Shown here piece by piece: positions 1 to 6,939 of a stretch of 13,150 nucleotides of DNA (position 1 is the first letter of the stretch; each line of letters starts with the position of its first letter). The notes beneath the pieces are model-generated. The model saw only the letters and a program-made list of their open reading frames with translations. It did no database searches and was not told the origin of the DNA. The position numbers were made by a program, and so were the translations under genes. Origin of the DNA: Dehalococcoidia bacterium (GTDB lineage Bacteria; Chloroflexota; Dehalococcoidia; Lucifugimonadales; UBA3495); contig NVWX01000007.1 of assembly GCA_002746355.1 (NCBI GenBank), forward strand, positions 78,121-91,270, written 5' to 3'.

Positions 1-1
1 G

Positions 2-532
2 CTGGTCGTCACCAACGCCCACGTAGTTTCTGGGAAAGGACGCCGCCGCAGTACCGGTGACAGGCTGCAAGTGACCCTGCCGGACGGCGTGGTGGTGACC
101 GCGGAGTTACTGGCCAAAGACGAGGACTCCGACGTAGCCGTATTGAAGGTCGAAGGTGCTGATGGGGACCTGTCGGAACTCTATCCCATCGAGGTGGGAG
201 ACTCCAGGTCTTTGCGGGCGGGTCAGTGGGTGATGGCCATTGGTCATCCCTGGGGTGTGTCCGGCGCGGCCGCCGCTGGGATAGTGATCGGCGCTGGACC
301 GGACCTGCCTGAAGCCCCAGGCGAGGGAAGGGACTGGGTCGCAGTAGACCTGGCCCTTAGGCCCGGGTATTCAGGCGGTCCGCTGGTGGACCACCAAGGC
401 CGCCTGATCGGCATCAGCACCATGATGGCCGGCCTGGAAGTCGGCATGGCCGTTCCCGCGCATGTTATCCAGGAGTTTGTGGCTAAGGTCCTCGCCGGAG
501 GCGCGGGGGAGGGTGATGCGGCGTTGGCGTAA
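2..532 (+). CDS. HtrA/DegP-type trypsin-like serine protease, 5'-truncated by the window edge
   Basis: The reading frame is open from the first bases of the window, so the true start lies outside; 176 residues are visible. The catalytic triad of family S1C can be read: His in TNAHVV (codon 20-22, visible residue 7), Asp in DSDVAVLKV (visible residue 44) and Ser in GYSGGPLVD (visible residue 125). The usual residue before the nucleophile motif is Asn (GNSGG); here it is Tyr. The protein ends about 50 residues after the catalytic Ser, with a short Gly/Ala/Glu tail, so no PDZ domain follows the protease domain, unlike DegP/DegS. Such proteases usually work in the envelope on misfolded or regulatory substrates. 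A signal peptide or membrane anchor would be in the missing part. The protease family is secure; substrate and location cannot be judged. A strong terminator follows within 30 bases. Confidence 0.9.
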   Translation: MVVTNAHVVSGKGRRRSTGDRLQVTLPDGVVVTAELLAKDEDSDVAVLKVEGADGDLSELYPIEVGDSRSLRAGQWVMAIGHPWGVSGAAAAGIVIGAGPDLPEAPGEGRDWVAVDLALRPGYSGGPLVDHQGRLIGISTMMAGLEVGMAVPAHVIQEFVAKVLAGGAGEGDAALA

Positions 533-561
533 GCGCCGGTAGACCGCTGGGCACTAAACAT

Positions 562-600
562 AAATAGGCCGTCCCGATTTATCGGGACGGCCTATTTTGT
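562..600. terminator. Bidirectional intrinsic terminator between convergent genes
   Basis: A perfect 17-base inverted repeat (562-578 and 581-597, outer bases AAATAGGCC) folds into a long GC-rich hairpin. It is followed by TTTGTT on the plus strand and by an A/T-rich run, including ATTTATG, on the minus strand. It lies between the convergent protease and RdhA-like genes and can serve both. Confidence 0.9.
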
Positions 601-630
601 TGCCTACGGTTTGGTGGGTCTGGTTGGCTA

Positions 631-1905
631 CTAAATGTAGTCTTCCATCTCCATCATTGCGAGGTTGTCACGGCTCTGACCCATACCGACCTCGAGGTTC
701 TCTTTGAACTCCTGCAGCATCTCGTCACTGACGGCTCCGCCAGCTTCGGTAGCCTTGGCTTTCAGGTTCTCGAAGGCCCAGTTCTCGGTGTCGCCGGTAG
801 GCATGGAGTTGAAGAACTCGCGCTCGAACACCGGCAGTTCGCCGGGTCCGAAGTAGCCCTTGCCCTCTAGCTCGTAGCCTTCTAGGTCATGGGTGCCCTT
901 GCCTAGGACCTGACCCGTCTCAGCATAGTGCGTCATGACGGTAGCCATGCCGTACTTCTGGATGGGGCAGACCTTCATGCAGACACCGCAGCCCAGGTAG
1001 CGGGCCATGACGGGGCGGCAGCGCTTGAAGTAAAGCTTGTGCTTCTCGATGCCTCTCCACCAGACCTTGTCGCGCATCAGTGCGCGGCCGGGGCAGCGGT
1101 TCACGCAGACCTGACAGACCTGACAGAAAGCGTGGATGCCGTAGTCGACGGGCTTGTCATGGGTTACGTTGGCGTCGGTGGTTATGATCATGATGCGGCA
1201 GCGGGAGCCGACATGAGGGGTCAGCAGGTAGCCGCATGCGCCCAAGGAACCAAGACCGGCTTCCACGAACATGGGGATGTAGGGGCCGGTGTTGTCGTTG
1301 GGGCTGTGGACCTGGGCGCGGTAGCCCAGACTCTGGATGAACTTTGCCATCTCCAGACCCGCGGCGCCTTCGGTGCGGTAGGTGCTGGAGTGGACGATCT
1401 CGGCGTCAACGCTGGGAATCGTCTGGGTGGGCTCGAAGTCCTGCTCATAGGCCAAGCAGAGGGCGTGAGGGAAGAGGACCCAGTCCTTCTTCGATTGGTA
1501 GGTGTACCGGTGGTCGTAGGCGGTGAAGCCCACCTCGATGTAGCCAAGTTCGCGGGCCTTGGCCTTGATGACATCGGTGACATCTTCGCCGGTGGCCTCA
1601 GCCGTCGGCTCTTGGTCGCCGGTCAAGCGGGCGGCCATGATCAACGGGCGGTTCAGGTTGTCATGCTCTTTCCGAATCTCACGCATCTCTACGTGGGTAT
1701 CACGGATGGTGTTTGCCCAGTCACGAGATGCCCTCTCTGTGATGTTCATGGTCTCCAGAGGATACTCGCGGGCGTACCAGTCAACCTCACGGTGCTCCAG
1801 GGGGATGCCCGGAACCGTTTCTAATTCTTCAGGAACTGGAATCGTTACAGGTTCGTCACCTGCGTGTAATCCAGGCCTAACGACCTCATGGCCAATCTTT
1901 AACAT
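631..1905 (-). CDS. RdhA-like (reductive dehalogenase family) iron-sulfur protein, cytosolic form
   Basis: The 424-residue protein resembles the corrinoid/Fe-S reductase family that includes reductive dehalogenases (RdhA) and epoxyqueuosine reductase. Two ferredoxin-like motifs are clear: CxxCxxCxxxCP at residues 261-271, and a distant Cys at 296 followed by CxxCxxxCP at 306-313. The preceding core has the family pattern AGLGSLGACGYLLTP (about 216-230). A Tyr (176), an Asn (203 or 205) and an Arg (235 or 237) are spaced much like the PceA catalytic Tyr/Asn/Arg; this equivalence is my inference. There is no twin-arginine signal, and no RdhB anchor gene is near, so a cytosolic protein is expected. 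The start at 1905 is preferred over an in-frame start at 1962 because GGGAGGGA (1911-1918) sits 5 bases upstream and a TTGACA box lies just behind it. It follows the ThDP-enzyme gene on the same strand after a 220-base AT-rich gap. Substrate unknown; dehalogenation is not shown. Confidence 0.82.
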   Translation of the reverse strand: MLKIGHEVVRPGLHAGDEPVTIPVPEELETVPGIPLEHREVDWYAREYPLETMNITERASRDWANTIRDTHVEMREIRKEHDNLNRPLIMAARLTGDQEPTAEATGEDVTDVIKAKARELGYIEVGFTAYDHRYTYQSKKDWVLFPHALCLAYEQDFEPTQTIPSVDAEIVHSSTYRTEGAAGLEMAKFIQSLGYRAQVHSPNDNTGPYIPMFVEAGLGSLGACGYLLTPHVGSRCRIMIITTDANVTHDKPVDYGIHAFCQVCQVCVNRCPGRALMRDKVWWRGIEKHKLYFKRCRPVMARYLGCGVCMKVCPIQKYGMATVMTHYAETGQVLGKGTHDLEGYELEGKGYFGPGELPVFEREFFNSMPTGDTENWAFENLKAKATEAGGAVSDEMLQEFKENLEVGMGQSRDNLAMMEMEDYI

Positions 1906-1960
1906 GCATGTCCCTCCCAAAATTGTATATCGCTGGGCTCGGGGTTTAGCCTTATCCATC

Positions 1961-1989
1961 ACATTAGCGGCGGCCTATTTATTTGTCAA
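1961..1989 (-). promoter_or_regulatory. Candidate promoter of the RdhA-like gene
   Basis: On the minus strand a perfect TTGACA (1989-1984) is followed after 17 bases by TAATGT (1966-1961), a weak -10 match. It lies in the AT-rich gap and predicts transcription from about 1955, which supports the 1905 start over 1962. The -35 box is seen directly; promoter function is inferred. Confidence 0.4.
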
Positions 1990-2054
1990 CCCTATTTCTT
2001 GGCCAATACAGTATTCGATTATCCAATAGACTTCAAAGGATTATTTGATATTTT

Positions 2055-2085
2055 CGAGAGTCGTAGGTTTTTCTACGATGTACTC
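2055..2085 (-). other. Hairpin in the gap between ThDP enzyme and RdhA-like genes
   Basis: An inverted repeat of TCGTAG (2061-2066) and CTACGA (2073-2078) with a T-rich 6-base loop, loosely extended by CGAG/CTCG on the outside. It lies downstream of the ThDP-enzyme stop and upstream of the RdhA-like promoter candidate. The minus strand shows only CGAAAATATC after it, a poor U-tract, so it could be a weak terminator or an operator. Confidence 0.35.
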
Positions 2086-2128
2086 GTATTTACCGCTCGA
2101 TATCTTATGTATATCGTCAACAATTGCT

Positions 2129-3805
2129 TTAACCGCCGGTCCGGCGGGCGATCATGGCATCCGCAAGAGGGCTGGCGCCGGACCGGATCGCCACATCAAC
2201 CAGGGCAGGACGGCCCGATGCCAAGGCCCGTCCCACCGCTGGCCCGACATCCGCCGGTTTGTCTACGTGCTCGGTGTAAGCGCCGATGGCCTCCACGACC
2301 TTGTCGTACCGTATCGGCCGCAGGTCGGTCCCCACGGCGCGGTTGTAATAGGCCACCTGGAACGTCTTGTCGATGCCCCAGGTGTGGTCGTTGCCCAACA
2401 CGGTGGTTATGTTGATGTTGTGCCGGATACAGGTGTCGTATTCCATGGAATAGAACCCGAACGCCCCGTCTCCTGAAAATGCGATCACCTTGCTTTCGGG
2501 ATAGGCCAGTTTGGCGGCCATGGCGTAGGGCACTGCCGCGCCCAGGTGGCTCAAAGGACCAAGCCTCTGGAAACGGCCCGGCTTCCGGGCCTTCAAGAAC
2601 GACCGGCCCCATTGCACATAATCGCCGCCGTCCATCACCAGCACCGTGTCCTCATCTATATGTTGTTCCAGGTTGGTGTAGACGTCCAGGGGATGCATGG
2701 GCTCTTGGCCGTCTGCTTTGGCCCGCAGCTCGGCGTCCCAAGCCGACGCATCTTTGTTGAGTTGTTCAAGCCATGGGGCGATGTTCTCCTTAGTACCGCT
2801 CGCGGCCTTGCAGGCAGCGGTGATCTGTTCCACCACCGCGCCCAGGTCCGCTTCGATCCCCACGGCCACGCCCCGGTTGCGGCCGATCTCAGCGGCGGAC
2901 GGGTCTGCCTGAATGATCTTGGCCGAGTCGGAGAAAATACCGCCGTAGCGGTACCGGTGGTCCAGACGCTTGCCCAGGAGCAGGACGACGTCGGCCTCCC
3001 GGAAGCGCCGCGCCGTTGGGTTCAGTGCTCCGTCTGCGTAGCCGAAACACAGGGGATGTTCGTCGTCCAGTAGGCCCCGGGCCTGCTCCACGGTGAACAC
3101 CGGGATGCCCGTCGATTCGGCCAGCTCTTGGAGTTGGGCCGGGTCCACCGAATAGCGGGCCGGGTTGCCGGCGATGATCACCGGCTTCTTGGCGCCTCTT
3201 AATAAGGAAGCCGCCTGTTCGATCAGGGCGGGGTCTCCCTGAGGACGTCCCGTTGGCCGGTATTCTTGAGGCATGTATTGAGGGAGTTCGTCTTCGGAGA
3301 TCTCCGCTTCTTGAATGTCGATGGGCAACGTAAGGTGAACGGGGCCGGGCCGTCCGGTAGTCGCGGTGCGGAAGGCGGTGGCCACGAACTCAGGGATGCG
3401 GGTCTTGTCGTGGATCAGCCATGAGCCCTTGGTCACAGGTGTGGTCATGCCGATCTGGTCGATCTCCTGGAAGGCCGACATACCCTTCTCGGGCATCTCG
3501 GCCGCCCCGGCGATGAATATGACCGGGGTCTCGGAGGTGTAGATGGCCGGAAGGGCGGAAATGGCATTGGAAAAGCCGGGCCCGCCGGTGAAGATGCCCG
3601 CCGCCGGACGGCCGGTGATCCGGGCATATCCGTCGGCCATGTGCAGCGCCGCGCCTTCATGCCGGGCGTCGATGAACTGGATGCCCTCGTCTTCCGCCGC
3701 ATCCACCAAGGGCAAGATGGTGTCGCCGACGATGGTGAACACCTTCTCGATGCCCTCCAACTTGAGACATCGAATGAAGAGATGGGCTCCGGTCAGCTTT
3801 GCCAT
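2129..3805 (-). CDS. Thiamine-diphosphate-dependent enzyme (2-hydroxyacyl-CoA lyase / oxalyl-CoA decarboxylase / acetolactate synthase-like)
   Basis: The 558-residue protein has the three-domain layout of the acetolactate-synthase-like ThDP superfamily. The N-terminal Pyr domain carries the cofactor-activating Glu (residue 50, in DARHEGAALHMADGYAR) and GGPGFSNAIS. A central domain covers about 190-335. The C-terminal PP domain has the ThDP/Mg motif starting GDGAFGF (444-450) and ending GND (471-473). The usual ending is NN; here Asn is followed by Asp. The stretch around 258-290 (ADVVLLLGKRLD) resembles 2-hydroxyacyl-CoA lyases more than true acetolactate synthases, and no regulatory subunit gene is adjacent. 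Family members cleave or decarboxylate 2-keto or 2-hydroxyacyl (CoA) substrates; the substrate here cannot be assigned. The start at 3805 has AGGAGGG (3809-3815) just upstream. The frame stays open to 4120, but that extension runs into rsmI and has no good start signal. The same-strand RdhA-like gene follows. Confidence 0.88.
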   Translation of the reverse strand: MAKLTGAHLFIRCLKLEGIEKVFTIVGDTILPLVDAAEDEGIQFIDARHEGAALHMADGYARITGRPAAGIFTGGPGFSNAISALPAIYTSETPVIFIAGAAEMPEKGMSAFQEIDQIGMTTPVTKGSWLIHDKTRIPEFVATAFRTATTGRPGPVHLTLPIDIQEAEISEDELPQYMPQEYRPTGRPQGDPALIEQAASLLRGAKKPVIIAGNPARYSVDPAQLQELAESTGIPVFTVEQARGLLDDEHPLCFGYADGALNPTARRFREADVVLLLGKRLDHRYRYGGIFSDSAKIIQADPSAAEIGRNRGVAVGIEADLGAVVEQITAACKAASGTKENIAPWLEQLNKDASAWDAELRAKADGQEPMHPLDVYTNLEQHIDEDTVLVMDGGDYVQWGRSFLKARKPGRFQRLGPLSHLGAAVPYAMAAKLAYPESKVIAFSGDGAFGFYSMEYDTCIRHNINITTVLGNDHTWGIDKTFQVAYYNRAVGTDLRPIRYDKVVEAIGAYTEHVDKPADVGPAVGRALASGRPALVDVAIRSGASPLADAMIARRTGG

Positions 3806-3826
3806 TTTCCCTCCTGGGCGATTCGG

Positions 3827-3832
3827 TTTATA
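3827..3832 (-). promoter_or_regulatory. Candidate -10 box of the ThDP-enzyme gene
   Basis: TATAAA on the minus strand lies 22 bases from the ATG at 3805, giving a leader of about 15 bases that just contains the ribosome binding site. No convincing -35 is seen at the proper distance. Confidence 0.35.
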
Positions 3833-3911
3833 AGTCGAGCGTTCTGGATAACCTTCAGACCGCCTAAGAGAGCTTACTTTGGGAGTACTCATCCGGCAAG
3901 AGCCGGTGCCA

Positions 3912-3917
3912 TATAAT
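3912..3917 (+). promoter_or_regulatory. Perfect -10 box (TATAAT) upstream of rsmI
   Basis: An exact TATAAT lies 46 bases before the GTG start of rsmI, in the divergent gap with the ThDP-enzyme gene, predicting a leader of about 40 bases. No clear -35 hexamer sits 16-18 bases upstream. Confidence 0.5.
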
Positions 3918-3962
3918 GAACGGCGCGCAGTGATTTTGGACATATCAAAGCGGGAACAGACG

Positions 3963-4820
3963 GTGCCAACCTTATATATAGTAGGGACCCCCATCGGGAA
4001 CCTCGAAGACCTGACGCCCCGGGCGGCCCGGATACTGGCGGAAGTCTCTCTTGTTGCGGCCGAGGACACCCGGGTAACCCGGCGTCTATTGAGCCACCTG
4101 GGCATCCGTCCCCGGACCACCAGCTTTCACCAGCACAATTGGCGGGAGAAGATGGACCGGGTCTTGGCGGAGCTTGCGGAAGGCGACGTTGCTCTCGTCA
4201 CCGATGCCGGGATGCCGGGGATCAGCGATCCGGGGAGCGAATTGGTGGTTGCTGCCGCCCAGGCCGGTTTCAAAGTTGAGGTTGTGCCGGGCCCCTCAGC
4301 GGTTACCGCAGCCCTTGCGCTCTCAGGGTTCTCCGGCGACGCCTTCATGTTCTTAGGGTTTCTGCCCAGGCGCAAGAAGGACCGGTTGGCGGCCTTGCGC
4401 GAGGCATCGACATCGGCTGTCCCCTTGGTCGTTTTTGAGGCGCCCCACCGCTTGCGCGCCACGTTGGCCGACTTGGACACAGTGTTTGGCGGTAGGCCAT
4501 TGGCGGTATGCCGGGAATTGACCAAGCTGTATGAAGAGGTCTTCCGTGGCGACGCAGCCCAGGCGTTGGACCATTTTGACTCGCCCAGAGGTGAAGTCGT
4601 GGTGGTCATCCAGGGCAGGCTGGTCGCAGAATCCGGGCAACCAGGACCGGCGGCCGAGGATGAAGCTGCCACGGAGTTGGACCTGCACCGGATGCTGTCC
4701 GGCCTGAAGAAAGACGGGGTCAGGGCGAAAGACGCCGTGGCCGCGGTGGCCGAGACCACCGGACTAGCAAAGAACCGGGTTTATCAGGCCTGGGTCGAAT
4801 TGAGCCGCGAGTCCAGATAA
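3963..4820 (+). CDS. rsmI: 16S rRNA (cytidine(1402)-2'-O)-methyltransferase RsmI
   Basis: A 285-residue tetrapyrrole-methylase-fold, SAM-dependent enzyme that 2'-O-methylates C1402 in the decoding centre of 16S rRNA. The family signatures are all present: LYIVGTPIGNLEDLTPRA near the N-terminus (residues 4-21), AAEDTRVTRRLL (32-43), FHQHN (55-59), LVTDAGMPGISDPGSELV (78-95) and VVPGPSAVTAAL (107-118), then FLPRRKKDR and FEAPHRLR. Length matches E. coli RsmI (286). The GTG at 3963 is chosen because the conserved protein begins PTLYIVGTP directly after it; the frame opens further upstream (3879), but those 28 residues are not family-like and would overlap the -10 box at 3912. The ribosome binding site is weak (AGCGGGA). 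Housekeeping gene, apparently monocistronic. Confidence 0.96.
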   Translation: MPTLYIVGTPIGNLEDLTPRAARILAEVSLVAAEDTRVTRRLLSHLGIRPRTTSFHQHNWREKMDRVLAELAEGDVALVTDAGMPGISDPGSELVVAAAQAGFKVEVVPGPSAVTAALALSGFSGDAFMFLGFLPRRKKDRLAALREASTSAVPLVVFEAPHRLRATLADLDTVFGGRPLAVCRELTKLYEEVFRGDAAQALDHFDSPRGEVVVVIQGRLVAESGQPGPAAEDEAATELDLHRMLSGLKKDGVRAKDAVAAVAETTGLAKNRVYQAWVELSRESR

Positions 4821-5013
4821 TTAGGTTTAGCGATAATAGCTTTAATTAATTATGTAGCCCTGTGATATGCTCTTCCGGGCGCGGCTGCATCTGAATTGCC
4901 CGCTTTGGAGTCTATAGGCAATTTCTTCTCCACCTCCTTCTCGGACCCGTACCTCTGGTCCGACCAAAGGCATCTTCTATGGTTGGTGGCTGGTAGGCGT
5001 CAGCGGGTTTGTA

Positions 5014-6246
5014 ATGGTGATCTCCACCGTCCCGTTGTTCCACGCCATGAGCGTTTGGGCGGTGGCCTTGGAACGCGAGTTTGGCTGGAACCGCACCCAG
5101 TTGGGATTCGCTCTCACCTTCACCCGGGTGGAGGGCGGCCTGATGGGTCCCCTCGAAGGTTATCTCACCGACAAAGTCGGCACTCGCCGCATGGTGTTTA
5201 TTGGCCTCGTGATCTTGGGAGGCGGATTCGTCTTCTTTGGCCAAGTACAAAATCTCTGGATGTTTTACTTGGCCTACGTCCTGATGGCCGTGGGCCAGGG
5301 TCTGGGCAGCTGGATCCCTCTGATGACCATGCTCACTCGTTGGTTTCACCGGCGTCGAGCCATGGCACTGGGCTGGTCCAATATGGGCAGCCGGGCGGGC
5401 GCGTTAATATTGGTGCCGGTGATTGCCTGGTCCATAGATCCCGACATCTGGGACGTGGGCTGGCGTACGACAGCGACCATATTGGGAGTCTTCATGGTTG
5501 CGGTTGCCTGGCCGATTTCCAGGCTGATTCGGAACTACCCCGAAGACTATGGGCTGTTGCCAGATGGTGACAAGCCTGCTCCCAGTCGAGTTCCCGCCGA
5601 TAGCGGCGGTGCGGCGGCGTCCACCGTTCCCATTGAAGATGACTTCACGACCTCTGAAGCTCTCAGGACCCCGGCTTTCTGGCTGATAGCCTTTGGCCAC
5701 GGTTTCACATCGATGGTGATTCTGGCCATCATGGCTCACCTGGGGCTTCTGATGATTGATAAGGGCTACGAGTTGCCGGACGCTGCCTTCGTGGTTTCCG
5801 TTTATACCGGCGTGGCCATGGGATTCCAACTGGTGGGGGGCTACGTGGGAAGCCGGATCCCCATCAGGTTGGCCCTAGCCTTATTTACTTGTTTGCAAGC
5901 GGCTGGTGTGGTTGTGTTGGTTTTCGCTGACTCGCTGTCCACGTTCTATTGGTTTGCGATCCTCTTCGGAGCGGGCTTCGGAGGGCGTAATCCCCTGACC
6001 ATCGCCATCAGAGGCGATTACTTCGGCTCGGCGTCCTTCGGGAAGATCTTGGGACTCTCCACCGTTCCAATGAACGTCTTGCTGCTGATCGCCGCGCCGC
6101 TGGTCGGCTGGATGCGGGATGTCCAGGGAACTTACACCGACGCGTTCATGGTAATGGTCGTCACAAACCTGGCCGGGGCCGTGTGTTTCGTTCTGGCCAA
6201 ACGTCCCGAAAAGAAAAAAGCGCCCGTGCCCACCGCGGCAGACTAA
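5014..6246 (+). CDS. Major facilitator superfamily transporter, OFA/monocarboxylate-type (coding region probably starts upstream, near 4921)
   Basis: The first ATG gives 410 residues with the repeated hydrophobic segments of a 12-helix MFS carrier. Motif A is at residues 49-59 (GYLTDKVGTRR); a cytosolic loop reads RWFHRRRAMALG, as is common in oxalate/formate-type (OFA) and monocarboxylate-like MFS proteins; a central hydrophilic loop lies near 190-215. The N-terminus is odd: in the same frame, before the ATG, the codons read GIFYGWWLVGVSGFVM, the usual first helix of this group, and before that a polar tail (SSPPPSRTRTSGPTK). The frame is open back to a stop at 4915-4917, but there is no ATG, GTG or TTG between. 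An ATT at 4921, ten bases after GGAG (4907-4910), would give 441 residues. So either a rare start is used or a base error or frameshift broke the start. Substrate unknown. Confidence 0.85.
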   Translation: MVISTVPLFHAMSVWAVALEREFGWNRTQLGFALTFTRVEGGLMGPLEGYLTDKVGTRRMVFIGLVILGGGFVFFGQVQNLWMFYLAYVLMAVGQGLGSWIPLMTMLTRWFHRRRAMALGWSNMGSRAGALILVPVIAWSIDPDIWDVGWRTTATILGVFMVAVAWPISRLIRNYPEDYGLLPDGDKPAPSRVPADSGGAAASTVPIEDDFTTSEALRTPAFWLIAFGHGFTSMVILAIMAHLGLLMIDKGYELPDAAFVVSVYTGVAMGFQLVGGYVGSRIPIRLALALFTCLQAAGVVVLVFADSLSTFYWFAILFGAGFGGRNPLTIAIRGDYFGSASFGKILGLSTVPMNVLLLIAAPLVGWMRDVQGTYTDAFMVMVVTNLAGAVCFVLAKRPEKKKAPVPTAAD

Positions 6247-6315
6247 GGCGCCATTCAGCTTCTTTTCTATGGTCTTAATCGGGTGCTCGACCCGCTGTCA
6301 GTCGTTCTTCTTTGC

Positions 6316-6831
6316 CTACGACTCCTGTATCTCTATGCGTTCGATGACGATGGGCTCGGTTGGACGGTTCCCTGACGCCTGGGCCACGTTGGAGATGGCG
6401 TCGGCTATATCTTGGCCGCTGGTCACCTTTCCAAAGATGGTGTGCTTCCCGTTCAGGTGGGGAGTCGGCGCGACGGTGATGAAGAACTGGCTGCCGTTGG
6501 TGGCGGGGCCGGAATTGGCCATCGCCAAGATACCAGTAGTGCCGAAAGTCAAAGAGGTGTCGAACTCATCTTGGAATTTGTAGCCTGGCCCTCCCATCCC
6601 TGTGCCGTCCGGGTCTCCGCCCTGAATCATGAAGCCGGGGATTACCCGGTGAATGATCACGTCGTTGTAGAAGCCGTCCCTGGCCAAGAAAACGAAGTTG
6701 TTCACCGTCACCGGCGCCTGGGACCGGAATAGTTCTATCTCGATATCGCCGTGATTGGTCTTGAACGTCGCCGAATACGACTTGCTGTCGTCAAGGGTCA
6801 TCGCCGGCGGCGCTGAATACTGCTGGGCCAT
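6316..6831 (-). CDS. Cyclophilin-type peptidyl-prolyl cis-trans isomerase
   Basis: A 171-residue single-domain cyclophilin that accelerates cis-trans isomerisation of Xaa-Pro bonds. Active-site residues are readable: the Arg in IIHRVIPGFMIQGGD (R62, F67, Q70), the segment NGSQFFIT (112-119) and HLNGKHTIFGKV (125-136). The Trp that confers strong cyclosporin binding in eukaryotic CypA is replaced by His125, as often in bacteria. There is a short polar N-terminal extension (about 20 residues) and no signal peptide or lipobox, so it should be cytosolic. The start is supported by GGAGG (6838-6842), six bases away. It is convergent with the MFS gene and divergent from the dehydrogenase gene. Confidence 0.95.
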   Translation of the reverse strand: MAQQYSAPPAMTLDDSKSYSATFKTNHGDIEIELFRSQAPVTVNNFVFLARDGFYNDVIIHRVIPGFMIQGGDPDGTGMGGPGYKFQDEFDTSLTFGTTGILAMANSGPATNGSQFFITVAPTPHLNGKHTIFGKVTSGQDIADAISNVAQASGNRPTEPIVIERIEIQES

Positions 6832-6869
6832 CTGTTTCCTCCGGAAGGTACTTTAATTTATCGACCTGG

Positions 6870-6878
6870 ATTGTAGCA
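6870..6878 (-). promoter_or_regulatory. Candidate extended -10 promoter of the cyclophilin gene
   Basis: The minus strand reads TGCTACAAT, an extended -10 (TGn plus 5 of 6 of TATAAT), giving a leader of about 30 bases ahead of the cyclophilin ribosome binding site. A weak -35 (TCGCCT) lies 17 bases further up. Confidence 0.5.
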
Positions 6879-6939
6879 CCTGAATCTGGGGGAGGCGACG
6901 GTTGCGGGGAATATCAGATCTCTGCCTTCTATAAATGGG

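Noticed and set aside
928..1824. Long plus-strand open frame (298 codons) opposite the RdhA-like gene
   Set aside because: It is a shadow of a clear Fe-S protein gene on the other strand; its product is repetitive in Ala/Val/Gly/Asp with no recognisable motif and has no ribosome site.
1906..1962. Start of the RdhA-like protein at 1962
   Set aside because: It would lie upstream of the expected transcription start and lacks a ribosome site; GGGAGGGA precedes the ATG at 1905.
3806..4120. N-terminal extension of the ThDP enzyme to 663 residues
   Set aside because: The extra 105 residues are Arg/Ser-rich, overlap rsmI on the opposite strand and precede a perfect ribosome site and the conserved protein start at 3805.
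4896..5570. Overlapping TTG-started frame (224 codons) at the beginning of the MFS gene
   Set aside because: Its product lacks hydrophobic helices and any family motif; the MFS protein is in the other frame. It matters only as a possible frame for an indel near the start.
6279..6293. Short hairpin CGGGT/ACCCG between the MFS and cyclophilin genes as a terminator
   Set aside because: Only five base pairs and no U-tract on either strand.
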